The notes: generated from the letters alone by a model not told the origin. 64,000 bases of DNA from Desulfitobacterium hafniense DCB-2 (GCF_000021925.1 NC_011830.1:4561001-4625000); one strand, 5' to 3'. Shown: positions 45,974 through 55,800, counted from the first letter of the stretch. Program-made: numbers and translations.

Positions 45974-47116
45974 TCTGATATTGATGCTAAGCAAAACACC
46001 AATGGCCATAAGATTGGCCCACATAGCACTGCCTCCGTAACTAATCAAAGGGAGAGGGATTCCAGTCACCGGCATAATTCCCGAGGTCATACCTACATTG
46101 ACGAGAATATGAAAGGTAAACATGGAGACAATTCCGGCTGCAACCAGTGTTCCATAAACATCTTTGGCCTTCATCCCAATATTGACCGCCCTAAGCAAAA
46201 AGATGAGGAAGCAAAATAACAAAGTAATAGTGCCGATGAAACCGAATTCTTCACCGACTACGGAAAAAATAAAGTCGGTATGATGCTCAGGCAGGAAATC
46301 AAGCTGGGCCTGCGTCCCCTGGCGATAGCCTTTTCCCCAAAATCCTCCTGATCCAATAGCCCATATGGACTGAATAATCTGGTAACCATCTCCACTGATA
46401 TCGGCAGCCGGATCGAGAAAAACCGTCAGGCGCTGCAGCTGATAATCATGGAGGGGCAAAGGAATCGCCTTGGCAAACTGCAGCCAGCCGGGCAAATCCT
46501 CCGCAAAGTGAACCCATAGTGCAAAAGCTACAATAAGTATTCCACCTACGATCAAGCCCCCGAACTTCCAGGGATTGGCACCCGCTACAAACATCATGCC
46601 GATCAAAATCGCCACAAATACCAAGGCAGTTCCTAAATCAGGCTGTTTTACAATAAGGAGCATGGGAGCAAGTATATACAAAAAAGGCGGAATGAAATCC
46701 CGAAACCGATTGAGCTTTCCTTGACGCTTGGACAAGAAATCGGCAAAAGTCACAATAATAAATAATTTGGCAAATTCAGAGGGCTGAATATTTTGCGTGG
46801 ACGTAATCGGGATCCAGCGCTGAGCCCCTTTTGCTTCTTCCCCGAAAGCAAAAACCGCCAACAGCAAGGCAATATTAAAAGCATAAATCCACCAGGAAAA
46901 GCGCCTTAACTTCTGATAGTCAAAGCAAGCGATGACCGTACACAATACAAGTCCGGTGGCAATCCACACCGACTGGATTTTCAGAAGGCGGAAAGGCTGT
47001 GATTCGTAGATATTATATGAAGCTGTACTCTGAATGAGGAGACTCGTGCCTAAGAGCAGAAAAACAAACAGGATAAAAAGAAAGTCGAGATTCTTCAACA
47101 TTCGACGGTCGAGCAT
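45953..47116 (-). CDS. rodA: RodA (SEDS-family peptidoglycan glycosyltransferase)
   Basis: 387 residues, about 10 TM segments. SEDS motifs: GAQRWIPI near 98-105 and the C-terminal PVTGIPLPLISYGGSAMWANLMAIGVLL. RodA polymerises lipid II for side-wall growth together with a class B PBP, encoded in the same region (49375). It follows minE after a strong terminator, so it probably has its own promoter. The final codons are part of a tandem duplication. Confidence 0.95.
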   Translation of the reverse strand: MLDRRMLKNLDFLFILFVFLLLGTSLLIQSTASYNIYESQPFRLLKIQSVWIATGLVLCTVIACFDYQKLRRFSWWIYAFNIALLLAVFAFGEEAKGAQRWIPITSTQNIQPSEFAKLFIIVTFADFLSKRQGKLNRFRDFIPPFLYILAPMLLIVKQPDLGTALVFVAILIGMMFVAGANPWKFGGLIVGGILIVAFALWVHFAEDLPGWLQFAKAIPLPLHDYQLQRLTVFLDPAADISGDGYQIIQSIWAIGSGGFWGKGYRQGTQAQLDFLPEHHTDFIFSVVGEEFGFIGTITLLFCFLIFLLRAVNIGMKAKDVYGTLVAAGIVSMFTFHILVNVGMTSGIMPVTGIPLPLISYGGSAMWANLMAIGVLLSINIRRQRLMF

Positions 47117-47231
47117 AGATAAAGTACCCCTTTTTCACCACAAAATTACAACTTCCATTATAACACAAGGGGCAGTTGTGCCAAAGTCTCGGCTGCCAAC
47201 TTTAAGATAAGAATGATGATTATACACAAAA

Positions 47232-47272
47232 AAGTGCCGTAAGACTGCGTTTTTTAAGGTCTTACGGCACTT
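47232..47272 (-). terminator. Terminator of the minCDE unit
   Basis: Perfect 14-bp stem AAGTGCCGTAAGAC / GTCTTACGGCACTT (47232-47245 with 47259-47272), followed on the minus strand by TTTTGTG, 32 bp past minE. Confidence 0.9.
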
Positions 47273-47303
47273 GCCCGACTATTCACCAGAATCTCTTACC
47301 CTT

Positions 47304-47579
47304 TTACCCTTTGACAGAATAATCCCGTTTCATTTTTATAACAGGAATATTGGCGATCAAGGCCACTTCACGGTCATCTTGATTAAGGTTAACTTCTAAA
47401 GCACCCTCGTCAATCTCCATATAATTAGAAATTACTTTGATCAAGTCTTCCTTCAATTGATTAAGCATATGTGGTGAGATAGTAGCCCGGTCATGCACGA
47501 GGACAAGCCTTAAGCGTTCTTTTGCAACGTTTTTAGAAGCGGGTTCCTTTCCTAACATTCGACTAATAAACTCTAACAT
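47304..47579 (-). CDS. minE: Cell division topological factor MinE
   Basis: 91 residues. The N-terminal anti-MinCD helix region (ERLRLVLVHDRATISPHMLNQLKEDLIKVISNYM) and the C-terminal dimerisation domain (VALIANIPVIKMKR) are both present. MinE drives MinD off the membrane and confines MinCD to the poles. It lies 30 bp after minD. Rod-shaped sporulators such as Bacillus use DivIVA/MinJ instead, whereas several Clostridia carry MinE. Confidence 0.95.
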   Translation of the reverse strand: MLEFISRMLGKEPASKNVAKERLRLVLVHDRATISPHMLNQLKEDLIKVISNYMEIDEGALEVNLNQDDREVALIANIPVIKMKRDYSVKG

Positions 47580-47609
47580 GGCCTATTCCTCCTCTTGAGT
47601 GCCAAGCAC

Positions 47610-48404
47610 TTATTTCATACCGAAGAACTTTTTCACTTTATCCATGAATCCATCGGGTACATCGAGATTCATCAGCGGGACCTCTTCGCCTTGGATTCTT
47701 CGTGTAATCCGTCGGTATGCTTCTCCAGCACGTGAGGAATGATCCATGACCGCTGGTTCGCCACGGTTTGTAGAAATGACGATGCTTTCGTCATCAGGAA
47801 TGACTCCCAGAAGCTCAATAGCTAAAATATCAATGATATCGGAAATATCCATCATATCGCCACGCTTCACCATATGGGGACGAATCCGGTTAATGATTAG
47901 GCGCGGACTGCGCAAATCAGCTGCTTCCAGAAGGCCAATAATTCTATCCGCATCACGGACGGCACTCACCTCCGGTGTGGTGACGACTACGGCACGGTCA
48001 GCACCGACTATGGCATTACGGAAACCTTGCTCAATACCTGCCGGGCAGTCAATGATAGCGTAATCAAATTCCTTCTTTAATTCGTCGCAGAGATCCTTCA
48101 TTTGCTGAAGGCTTACTGCAGACTTGTCCTTGGTCTGGGCTGCCGGAAGGAGATACAAATTCTCAAAACGCTTATCTTTAATCAAAGCTTGCTTTAACCG
48201 GCATGTCCCGCTGGTCACATCGACGATATCATAAACAATGCGGTTCTCAAGTCCCATGACCACATCCAAATTGCGCAACCCGATATCCGTATCCACTAAA
48301 ACTACTTTGAGCCCTTGTGCAGCAAGCCCTGTTCCGATATTTGCAGAAGTGGTCGTTTTGCCGACTCCACCTTTTCCTGAAGTTACTACAATGACTTCAC
48401 CCAT
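47610..48404 (-). CDS. minD: Septum site-determining ATPase MinD
   Basis: 264 residues. Deviant Walker A SGKGGVGKTTTSANIG at about 9, VVLVDTDIGLRNLDVVMGLE, and a C-terminal amphipathic helix (FMDKVKKFFGM) for membrane binding. It carries MinC to the membrane and is cycled by MinE. Gene order minC-minD-minE is complete. Confidence 0.97.
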   Translation of the reverse strand: MGEVIVVTSGKGGVGKTTTSANIGTGLAAQGLKVVLVDTDIGLRNLDVVMGLENRIVYDIVDVTSGTCRLKQALIKDKRFENLYLLPAAQTKDKSAVSLQQMKDLCDELKKEFDYAIIDCPAGIEQGFRNAIVGADRAVVVTTPEVSAVRDADRIIGLLEAADLRSPRLIINRIRPHMVKRGDMMDISDIIDILAIELLGVIPDDESIVISTNRGEPAVMDHSSRAGEAYRRITRRIQGEEVPLMNLDVPDGFMDKVKKFFGMK

Positions 48405-48470
48405 ATTTCAACCTACCTTTCCAATATTTCCTTCACATTTTCAAACCAATGGAGCCTCATATCGCTATAA

Positions 48471-49157
48471 TTAACGAATCATTCCTTTTCCCCTGAGTCC
48501 ATTGAGCTGAATCCCTTCAACGACAAGGCGGTCATCTTTAATCCGAGCACATTCCGGGCCCCTCCATTCCTGCTCACCTTCCGGAGAACGGGTCACCAGA
48601 TCGGCAATCCTCAGCTGAGTTGGCACTAAATGATAAGCAGTCACTATTGAATTCCGATTACCCTTAGCACCTGCATGGGCAACTCCTTTTAAGGACCCAA
48701 TCACAACAATATTCCCGCCGGCCACAATTTCTGCACCTGGATTAACATCGCCCAGGACGATGACATGACCGTCATACTGAATGCTGGCCCCCGAGCGCAG
48801 CGTGCGCTCCACAAACAGGCTGGGACCCTCCTCCAACCCTTCTTCCGGAATCCGCTGAGGTTCTTCCTGAACGGCCGGTGTCTTCCGGACACTGGAATAA
48901 ACTTCTGCAGCCGTAAGCCACCCTTTTAGAGTAAGACTATGTTCGGCCAGGCAATAAGTTAGCTCTTCCTGTTGCTCCGGAGAATATTCCTTTTCCCCTC
49001 CGTAGCACCGAACCATTGCTCCTTGAAGAAATTGGTCGGAATCCTCCAGCAGCTTTTTAAGTTCATCCATCAAAAGCGAAAAGGCTGCCTCGGGATCCAG
49101 ATATAAAATGAGGCCTTCCCGAGTACCTTTTAAGGCAATATGCTCTGTCCGTGTCAA
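48471..49157 (-). CDS. minC: Septum inhibitor MinC
   Basis: 228 residues. An N-terminal MinC_N domain (about 1-100) and a C-terminal beta-helix (about 115-220; RTLRSGASIQYDGHVIVLGDVNPGAEIVAGGNIVVIGSLKGVAHAGAKGN). It blocks FtsZ assembly away from midcell. Spaced 66 bp before minD. Confidence 0.95.
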   Translation of the reverse strand: MTRTEHIALKGTREGLILYLDPEAAFSLLMDELKKLLEDSDQFLQGAMVRCYGGEKEYSPEQQEELTYCLAEHSLTLKGWLTAAEVYSSVRKTPAVQEEPQRIPEEGLEEGPSLFVERTLRSGASIQYDGHVIVLGDVNPGAEIVAGGNIVVIGSLKGVAHAGAKGNRNSIVTAYHLVPTQLRIADLVTRSPEGEQEWRGPECARIKDDRLVVEGIQLNGLRGKGMIR

Positions 49158-49310
49158 CCGTTAATCCCCCAATTGCTCCATGTTTTGAGGCCCCCGGTAC
49201 CCTGCCTCGGTGAAAACTTGTCCAAAGTTAAAGGCGTGGAAAAATCGCGCCATTTACTGACGCTCATACTAATTCTACAGTGCTTCCCGTTTTCCCTCTC
49301 GCCTAAAGAA

Positions 49311-49341
49311 AAAAAACGAAGGCGAATTTCCTCGTTTTTTT
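49311..49341 (-). terminator. Terminator between mrdA and minC
   Basis: On the minus strand AAAAAACGAGG pairs with CCTTCGTTTTTT (one bulge) followed by further T residues, 33 bp past the mrdA stop. Confidence 0.75.
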
Positions 49342-49374
49342 CCATTGTTTCGTTATATTACTTCCAAATTCATC

Positions 49375-51468
49375 TCATTTGTTAGATTCCCAGCCAAAAT
49401 ACTCCATAAAAGCAGCTTTAGCTACAGCACCGGCAGTTTCACCGCCATGGCCTCCGTATTCGACAACTCCGGCAAAAGCTATTTGCGGATCATCATAAGG
49501 TGCAAAGGCCACAAAGACCCCATTAAAGAGCTCCCCGGCTGCTGTACCTTTGGAACCGATCTGAGCCGTCCCAGTCTTGGCCCCGCCGCTGAACTCCGGA
49601 ACATCAGCAAAAATTCCGCTTGCCGTTCCTTCACCGATGGTAACTTTGCTCATAGCCTCTTTAACTGTCTGCAATATTTCCGGGGAAACCGAGACGGTGT
49701 TTCTGACTATAGGTTCGTTCTGATACACTGTTTCACCTGTCACAGGATCCAGGATCTTGTCCACCACATAGGGCTGCATTCTCTTACCGCCGTTGACAAT
49801 GGTCGCCACATAATTAGCAAGCTGCAATGGCGTATAGACATTATCCCCTTGTCCGATCGAGGTATTAAAGGTCTCGGAATACTGCCAATCGACAAACCAA
49901 CGAACATTATAGGCGTAATCCGCTTCCACTTGATTGATCTTGCTCTTCTTCTGGCTTTCTAATTTCTTCCGCTCGGCCTCATCCTTAGCCGACCCAAGCT
50001 TGGCCTTATACTCCTCTTCGATTTTGGCAAGGGCATTATCCCTGGCTTTTTCATATTGGGGCCCGAAAGTTGCCTTTTTCCATTCCGGTGAAGGAGCACT
50101 TCCTTTGGACTCACCGGGAATATCCACACCCGTATAGACACCGAGACCAAATTCATTGGCAATCTGCTTTATCAGCTCTCCGTTTTTATTAAAGACTCTT
50201 TGCCCCACCGCTTGGAAATAGGTATTGGAAGACTTAGCCATGGCCCGATTCAGATCCACTAATCCGAACCCTCCCCAAGACCACTCCTGAATACCATGGA
50301 TCGTTCCCAAAGTAGCCGCCACATTGGAGCTGTTAAACTGCTCATAAGGAGTCACCACGCCGGCATGCAAACCGGCCATAGCTGTAATCATTTTAAAGGT
50401 TGAGCCCGGGGCATAGGTTCCGGATAATGCCCGATTATAGGAGGCTGCATCTTTCGCTTGGAAATACTTCTCGGCAAGTTCCTCAGAGATAATCCCAGTG
50501 AGATCATTAGGATCCATATAGGGATGGGAAGTCATCGCCAGGATCTTTCCCGTCTTAACCTCTATGACTACTGCGGCACCCTGATTGGAGTCGGGATGCT
50601 GAGGATGTACATACTCCCTGAACACATCATCCAAGGTCTTCTCCACCACAGCCTGCAGCTTGGCATCAAGGGTCAGTTGCAGAGTTTTCCCGGGCTCGGA
50701 GGGCTGAATGACTTCTTTGGCAATGGGGCGGGCACTATTATCCACGATGACCTGCTGAACCCCTTCTCTGCCGCGCAGCCAGTAATCGTAGCCTTTTTCC
50801 ACGCCCATTTTTCCTACCTGATCCCCTTGGGTGTATTTAAACCCATCCTCCTGGGCTTGAGGATTTTTATTAAACGAAGCAATTTCCTCCTCACTGCCTA
50901 CTTCACGGACATATCCCAAAAGATGACCGGCTAAGGTACCCTTGCGATAATCACGTACAGGCAATGCTTCGATGTTAATACCCGGAAGTTCATCCTTATG
51001 CTCCGCAATAATAGCCTTGAGAGGATCCGGCACATCACCCATAACCGTAACCGATCGATAACGCTCCCACTGCTGATTTTGCATCATGACCAGAATATCC
51101 TCTGTGATATTCTCCACACTTTGCTCTTTAATCGGCCAATAGGGTTTAATGTAGCCCGCCAGGCGGGCAACGACTTCCTGCACACTATCGACGGGAGCCG
51201 TTTGCAGATCCATCCAATCAATAGTCAGAGCGAACTGAGGCACACTGGTAACCAGCAATTCACCATTGCGATCGACAATGTCTCCACGGTTGGAAGGGAT
51301 GGAGACCAGTTTCATGATATTACCCTGGGCCTTTGTCTCGTAATAGGAAGCTTTGGCGATTTGTAATCGCCAAAGGTTGAAGCCAAGAATCAGGAATACG
51401 AGAAACACGACGGCGCTAAGGCCCCAGAGACGGCGTGTATAGGGTTTGCGTTCTTTATCTTCTTCCAT
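49375..51468 (-). CDS. mrdA: Class B penicillin-binding protein 2 (elongasome transpeptidase)
   Basis: 697 residues. TM anchor at about 15-34, a PBP dimer domain (about 55-250), then a transpeptidase domain with catalytic S356 (STFK), S413-S-N415 and K631-T-G. It cross-links peptidoglycan with RodA during elongation. A charged segment of ~55 residues (468-523, rich in K/E, likely helical) is inserted between the SxN and KTG motifs. It begins 27 bp after mreD, completing mreBCD-mrdA. Confidence 0.95.
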   Translation of the reverse strand: MEEDKERKPYTRRLWGLSAVVFLVFLILGFNLWRLQIAKASYYETKAQGNIMKLVSIPSNRGDIVDRNGELLVTSVPQFALTIDWMDLQTAPVDSVQEVVARLAGYIKPYWPIKEQSVENITEDILVMMQNQQWERYRSVTVMGDVPDPLKAIIAEHKDELPGINIEALPVRDYRKGTLAGHLLGYVREVGSEEEIASFNKNPQAQEDGFKYTQGDQVGKMGVEKGYDYWLRGREGVQQVIVDNSARPIAKEVIQPSEPGKTLQLTLDAKLQAVVEKTLDDVFREYVHPQHPDSNQGAAVVIEVKTGKILAMTSHPYMDPNDLTGIISEELAEKYFQAKDAASYNRALSGTYAPGSTFKMITAMAGLHAGVVTPYEQFNSSNVAATLGTIHGIQEWSWGGFGLVDLNRAMAKSSNTYFQAVGQRVFNKNGELIKQIANEFGLGVYTGVDIPGESKGSAPSPEWKKATFGPQYEKARDNALAKIEEEYKAKLGSAKDEAERKKLESQKKSKINQVEADYAYNVRWFVDWQYSETFNTSIGQGDNVYTPLQLANYVATIVNGGKRMQPYVVDKILDPVTGETVYQNEPIVRNTVSVSPEILQTVKEAMSKVTIGEGTASGIFADVPEFSGGAKTGTAQIGSKGTAAGELFNGVFVAFAPYDDPQIAFAGVVEYGGHGGETAGAVAKAAFMEYFGWESNK

Positions 51469-51495
51469 CTTTTTCGCCTCCTAGATTTTTGTTCG

Positions 51496-52005
51496 TCACC
51501 GATCATACTTGGGCCGATACTTCAGCCACCCCCGTGTAAACGAACGATGAATCCACGGATAAGTGAGGGGCACCAGTACAGCGTTATACACCGAGACCCC
51601 GATCACCAAGCGGAATGCATCGCTTAAAGACCACCGTGCTCCCACCAGGATATTCAAAAAAGCAATCAGCCCTTCTCCCACGAAAGTAACCAAAAAAACC
51701 AGCAAAGCTATTAAGAAGTAGTTCTCCCGATACCAGCGTTGGGAGAGCCAGTCCGATAATAGTGCCACCACAGTTAAAGTTAAAGCATACATGCCAAAGT
51801 GTCTGCCCAGATAAAAATCTGCGAGCATCCCTGCTCCCAAACCCCAAAGTGCTCCCGGTAAAGTGCGGTGATGCAGAGCCATATAAATGGTAAATAACAA
51901 CACCAAATCAGGTTTTATTCCGCCCCAGGACCAAAAATAGAAAACAGTTCCCGGAAGAATCAAGCTGAAAAGGAGCATAACGATAATGAGGATATTGCGC
52001 CGCAT
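51496..52005 (-). CDS. mreD: Rod shape-determining protein MreD
   Basis: 169 residues, five or six TM segments (ILIIVMLLFSLILPGTVFYFW; LWGLGAGMLADFYLGRHFGMYALTLTVVALLSDW). MreD links MreB and MreC to the elongation synthases. It is 2 bp from mreC, so translation is coupled. Confidence 0.93.
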   Translation of the reverse strand: MRRNILIIVMLLFSLILPGTVFYFWSWGGIKPDLVLLFTIYMALHHRTLPGALWGLGAGMLADFYLGRHFGMYALTLTVVALLSDWLSQRWYRENYFLIALLVFLVTFVGEGLIAFLNILVGARWSLSDAFRLVIGVSVYNAVLVPLTYPWIHRSFTRGWLKYRPKYDR

Positions 52006-52007
52006 CG

Positions 52008-52877
52008 TTACTGCCCCCCTGACTTTTCTATAATATAAATTTCCTCCAGAGAATCAAAATTCACCAAAGGCGATATATATGCTGTTTTCAACAGTCCCGA
52101 ACCGTCCAATTGAATCTGCTCTACCTTACCGACGGGAATATCTTTGGGATAAACTCCACCCAAACCCGAAGTGAGCACCAAATCACCAACATTGACATTG
52201 TCGTCACGACGCAAAAGCATCTGGAGATTTCCTTCTGCTTCAAGGCGGGAAGTTCGCTTATATGTCCCTTCAACAATGCCAAAGGTTGGCGAACCGGTGC
52301 TTCCTCGAACCAGGGCACTGACTTGGCCTTCACTATCTGTGATTAAAAGTACTTCTGAAGTAGTGGGCGTCACCGAGACAATCTTGCCCACTAAACCCAA
52401 AGCAACGATGACCGGATCATCCACCGCTACACCGTCATTCGTCCCCCGATTAATAGTTAGAGTCTGATACCAGGCATTGGGATTGCGGCTAATAATACTG
52501 GCACCAATCTTCGTATACTTATCCACATCGGGGCTCTTAAACATTTTTGAATCCAGTTCATTATAGCGGAGTCCTGCTAAAACCTGCTCTTTAAGCTTTA
52601 GATTGTCTCCTGTAAGTTGTTCAACTCTGGTCCTTAATTCCTCATTTTCTTTCTGAACGTCACCGAAGTTCCAGAAAACCCGGGTGTTATCCTTTAAGCT
52701 ATTGCCTGCTCTCAGGATAACACCTTCTACAGGGCTTAGGACTCGTTGCAGCACCCCACCTATGGGGTTAGGGAATTGGCTTCCCAGTCCGGTCAGTCGA
52801 ATACTTACTAAGACTCCTAACACGAGGAAGAAAACGAGAACCATAATTCCCGTTCCAGTCACTCTTTTCCGCACCAA
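52008..52877 (-). CDS. mreC: Rod shape-determining protein MreC
   Basis: 289 residues. TM anchor near 10-28, a coiled coil (about 70-100; VQKENEELRTRVEQLTGDNLKLKEQV), then the beta-barrel MreC domain (ASIISRNPNAWYQTLTINRGTNDGV; SGLGGVYPKDIPVGKV). It organises the elongasome outside the membrane. It follows mreB by 22 bp. Confidence 0.95.
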   Translation of the reverse strand: MVRKRVTGTGIMVLVFFLVLGVLVSIRLTGLGSQFPNPIGGVLQRVLSPVEGVILRAGNSLKDNTRVFWNFGDVQKENEELRTRVEQLTGDNLKLKEQVLAGLRYNELDSKMFKSPDVDKYTKIGASIISRNPNAWYQTLTINRGTNDGVAVDDPVIVALGLVGKIVSVTPTTSEVLLITDSEGQVSALVRGSTGSPTFGIVEGTYKRTSRLEAEGNLQMLLRRDDNVNVGDLVLTSGLGGVYPKDIPVGKVEQIQLDGSGLLKTAYISPLVNFDSLEEIYIIEKSGGQ

Positions 52878-52899
52878 GACTTCCTCCTCGCTTCAAACT

Positions 52900-53916
52900 C
52901 TAGCTTTTTTGCAAAGCAGCAATTCTGCGGAAAACTTCCGCATTTTCCAATACTTTTCCTGTCCCAAGGGCAACACAGGATAGAGGATCCTCAGCGAGAT
53001 GCACCGGCATTCCTGTCTCATCAGCGATCAGCTTGTCCAGATTGCGGAGAAGAGAGCCTCCTCCGGCCATGACGATGCCTCGATCCATAATGTCGGCAGC
53101 TAACTCGGGAGGAGTTTTCTCCAAGCAAGACTTTACCCCTTCAACAATCGCCACCACAGGTTCCTGCAGGGCTTCCTGGATTTCTTCCGCGGTAACTTCC
53201 ACAGTTTTAGGGAGTCCCGTCAGCAAATCCCGTCCTCTGACTTGATAAGCCTTACCCTTTTCTGCCTGATAAGCATAGCCAATTTCCATCTTGATATCTT
53301 CAGCAGTCCGATAGCCTATCATTAAATTATAGCGACGTTTGATATGGGCGACAATGGAATCATCCATCTCGTCCCCAGCAATGCGGATCGAGCGGCTGGT
53401 CACGATACCGCCCAAAGAAATCACCGCAACTTCCGTGGTTCCCCCGCCAATATCTACAATCATATTGCCTGTAGGCTCACTAACAGGAAGACCTGCCCCG
53501 ATGGCCGCAGCCATCGGCTCCTCCATAATAACCGGATCCTTTGCTCCCGCAGCCAAGGCAGCTTCCTTGACAGCCCGTTCTTCTACAGGAGTTACCCCTG
53601 AGGGTACACAGATGACAACCCTGGGACGAGCAAATGGGGACTCGGTGCCTAATGCTCTCGTAATAAAATACTTCAACATTTTCTGAGTAACATTAAAATC
53701 CGAGATTACGCCATCCTTTAGTGGCCGAATCGCTACAATATTGCCCGGTGTCCGGCCAATCATTTCTTTTGCTTTATCCCCTACGGCCAGCGGGGTCTTT
53801 TTTTCAATATCAATCGCAACTACAGAAGGCTCATTACAAACGATACCTTTCCCTTTCATATGAACCAGCGTATTTGCAGTGCCTAAATCAATGCCCAAAT
53901 CTTTGCCAAAAAACAT
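52900..53916 (-). CDS. mreB: Rod shape-determining actin homologue MreB
   Basis: 338 residues. Actin-fold motifs DLGIDLGTANTLVHMKGKGI, VVDIGGGTTEVAVIS-type (MIVDIGGGTTEVAVISLGG) and GGGSLLRNLD. MreB forms membrane-bound filaments that orient wall synthesis. First gene of mreBCD-mrdA, with GGAAGGGG before its ATG and radC upstream. Confidence 0.97.
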   Translation of the reverse strand: MFFGKDLGIDLGTANTLVHMKGKGIVCNEPSVVAIDIEKKTPLAVGDKAKEMIGRTPGNIVAIRPLKDGVISDFNVTQKMLKYFITRALGTESPFARPRVVICVPSGVTPVEERAVKEAALAAGAKDPVIMEEPMAAAIGAGLPVSEPTGNMIVDIGGGTTEVAVISLGGIVTSRSIRIAGDEMDDSIVAHIKRRYNLMIGYRTAEDIKMEIGYAYQAEKGKAYQVRGRDLLTGLPKTVEVTAEEIQEALQEPVVAIVEGVKSCLEKTPPELAADIMDRGIVMAGGGSLLRNLDKLIADETGMPVHLAEDPLSCVALGTGKVLENAEVFRRIAALQKS

Positions 53917-54098
53917 TGGTTAATCCCCTTCCGTTATAACACTATCTGTGTACCGCTTTCGTCCTTGCACCTTCACTTGAAGGCAAAGTGCCGACAGCCC
54001 TTGTACACTCACAGACCAATACTATCTGCTATACCAATAATACGAGGTCCATTGGGTTCTTGCGGGGGCCTTCCCCTCATCCAAATTTTTCTTACCCT

Positions 54099-54782
54099 CT
54101 ATAATATTCCTCGTTCTTTCAAGCTTATGTACCGATTGTCTCCGATAATGACATGATCAAGGACTTCGATACCCAGAATCTGCCCCCCATCGGATAATCT
54201 ACGGGTTACATCAATATCTTCACTACTGGGGGTCGGGTCCCCACTGGGATGATTGTGCAAAAGGATAATCGCATTGGAATTACGCCGGATGGCCTCTTTA
54301 AAGCACTCCCGGGGATGTACCAAAGAAGAATTCAAAGAGCCTACGGAAATGGAACTGATCCCCAGCACATGGTTCTTGGTCGATAGACTCACGACCCGGA
54401 AATGCTCTCGATCCAGATAGCGCATTTCTTCCATGACCAAATGGGCTATGTCTTGAGGAGAATTGATCACAGGGCGTACCAAGGGATCCGAAGATACTGA
54501 ACGCCGCCCCAATTCCAATGCCGCCTTTAGTTCAGCCGCTTTAGCCGTTCCCATACCACGATACCGGGTCAACTCATGAACCGTTAAGCGAGCTAATCCT
54601 GATAACCCTCCCGTTTCAGTCAAAAGGCGTTCTGAAAAATCCAGGACATTCTCTCCTTTGACCCCAGTCCTCAACAAAATGGCCAGAATTTCCCGATTAG
54701 AGAGGGCATCTGCTCCATATTGAAACAACCGTTCACGAGGTAATAATTCCTCAGGTAGATCCTTTAACCGACGGTAATCCAT
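54099..54782 (-). CDS. radC: RadC/JAB-domain protein
   Basis: 227 residues. An N-terminal helix-hairpin-helix (VHELTRYRGMGTAKAAELKAALELGR) and a C-terminal JAB metal-binding domain (HPRECFKEAIRRNSNAIILLHNHPSGDPTPSSED, the HxHxSGDPxPSxxD motif). Cellular function is unsettled despite the repair-linked name. Its start overlaps maf by 32 bases, and mreB follows, the standard Firmicutes order. Confidence 0.94.
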   Translation of the reverse strand: MDYRRLKDLPEELLPRERLFQYGADALSNREILAILLRTGVKGENVLDFSERLLTETGGLSGLARLTVHELTRYRGMGTAKAAELKAALELGRRSVSSDPLVRPVINSPQDIAHLVMEEMRYLDREHFRVVSLSTKNHVLGISSISVGSLNSSLVHPRECFKEAIRRNSNAIILLHNHPSGDPTPSSEDIDVTRRLSDGGQILGIEVLDHVIIGDNRYISLKERGIL

Positions 54783-55389
54783 CCTTCACCTCATGCAGGG
54801 CGATATCTCCAAGTCCCATCCCCCACACACTCAGCCGCTCTTTAACATACTCCATGGGTAAGCCAATCACATTGCTTAAAGATCCTTCATAATGATCCAC
54901 TAAATGGCCTCCCAGCCCTTGAATCCCATAGGCTCCCGCTTTATCCACAGGCTCTCCCGTAGCAATATACTCCAGAATCTCCTCATGGGTCAGGGAACGG
55001 AAAAAGACTGCCGTACATACCGCACCACATTCCTGGCGCCCTGCTCCATTGACCAAGGCCACTCCAGTGTACACGTAGTGAGTTTGTCCGCTTAATGCGG
55101 TCAGCATAGCTTCTGCCTCTTCCTCATCTCTGGGTTTGCCGAGAATCTGCTGGTTTAAGACAACGATGGTATCAGCCCCCAGAATTATATCCTCTCTGCT
55201 TCCACCATGATTCAGCCAACGATTCAACCCAGCCTGAGCTTTGCGCAAAGCCAGTCCCTTCACTGCTGATTCGGGGGAAATACCTTGGGGAAGTACTTCA
55301 GAAACATCCGCTTCCACTCGTATAAAGGAAAAGCCCTCTGCTTCCAGAAGCATTGCCCTGCGGGGAGAAGCTGAAGCCAGTACGAGCAT
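54751..55389 (-). CDS. maf: Maf-like nucleoside triphosphate pyrophosphatase
   Basis: 212 residues from the ATG at 55389 (MLVLASASPRRAMLLEAEGF), with AGGA about nine bases upstream; the frame continues to 55419. Motifs SASPRR, ADTIVVLNQQILGKPRDEEEA and GVALV match Maf, which hydrolyses modified or canonical dTTP/UTP-type nucleotides and slows septation when overproduced. Overlaps radC and follows the DUF4321 gene. Confidence 0.93.
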   Translation of the reverse strand: MLVLASASPRRAMLLEAEGFSFIRVEADVSEVLPQGISPESAVKGLALRKAQAGLNRWLNHGGSREDIILGADTIVVLNQQILGKPRDEEEAEAMLTALSGQTHYVYTGVALVNGAGRQECGAVCTAVFFRSLTHEEILEYIATGEPVDKAGAYGIQGLGGHLVDHYEGSLSNVIGLPMEYVKERLSVWGMGLGDIALHEVKDGLPSVKGST

Positions 55390-55390
55390 T

Positions 55391-55654
55391 CTACCACTTC
55401 CTAGCCAGATAGTAACCAACCATTGCCCCTAAAACCGTAGCAACGGTGATATTCAGACGAAATCCAAATGAAAAGGTGATAAAAAAGAAGTCTAAATAGG
55501 TATGTGAAGGGAAATCAATGACGGCTGGGCGCAGAAAAGGTGCCAAGAAAGAGATCTTTTCGAACCCATAGCCTATTAATGTCCCAATAGCCCCTCCTGA
55601 CAAGATAAGAAGTAGGGTGCGACCCGCTCCTGAATTAGTTCGACCTGCCGGCAT
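55391..55654 (-). CDS. DUF4321 small membrane protein
   Basis: 87 residues from the ATG at 55654, set by AAAGGGGGCAAACT upstream (the frame runs back to 55720). Two hydrophobic segments, RTLLLILSGGAIGTLIGYGF and the C-terminal LNITVATVLGAMVGYYLA, flank FGFRLN, the DUF4321 pattern. The family is usually encoded just before maf. Function unknown. Confidence 0.75.
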   Translation of the reverse strand: MPAGRTNSGAGRTLLLILSGGAIGTLIGYGFEKISFLAPFLRPAVIDFPSHTYLDFFFITFSFGFRLNITVATVLGAMVGYYLARKW

Positions 55655-55683
55655 AGTTTGCCCCCTTTCACCCATAGAAATGT

Positions 55684-55715
55684 AGCCAGGGCATGTTGCA
55701 CCTGGCTGGTTTTTC
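55684..55715 (+). terminator. Hairpin with T-run between aspA and DUF4321 gene
   Basis: AGCCAGG (55684-55690) pairs with CCTGGCT (55701-55707), followed by GGTTTTTC on the plus strand. No plus-strand gene precedes it, so it may act only as a stem on the minus-strand transcript after aspA. Confidence 0.4.
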
Positions 55716-55800
55716 GACACTTTTTAGTTTAGCATCTCACCTACTAATACGCAAGGGGACTAAAGGTCAAAAATATTAACTTAATATTAACAATTTACCA

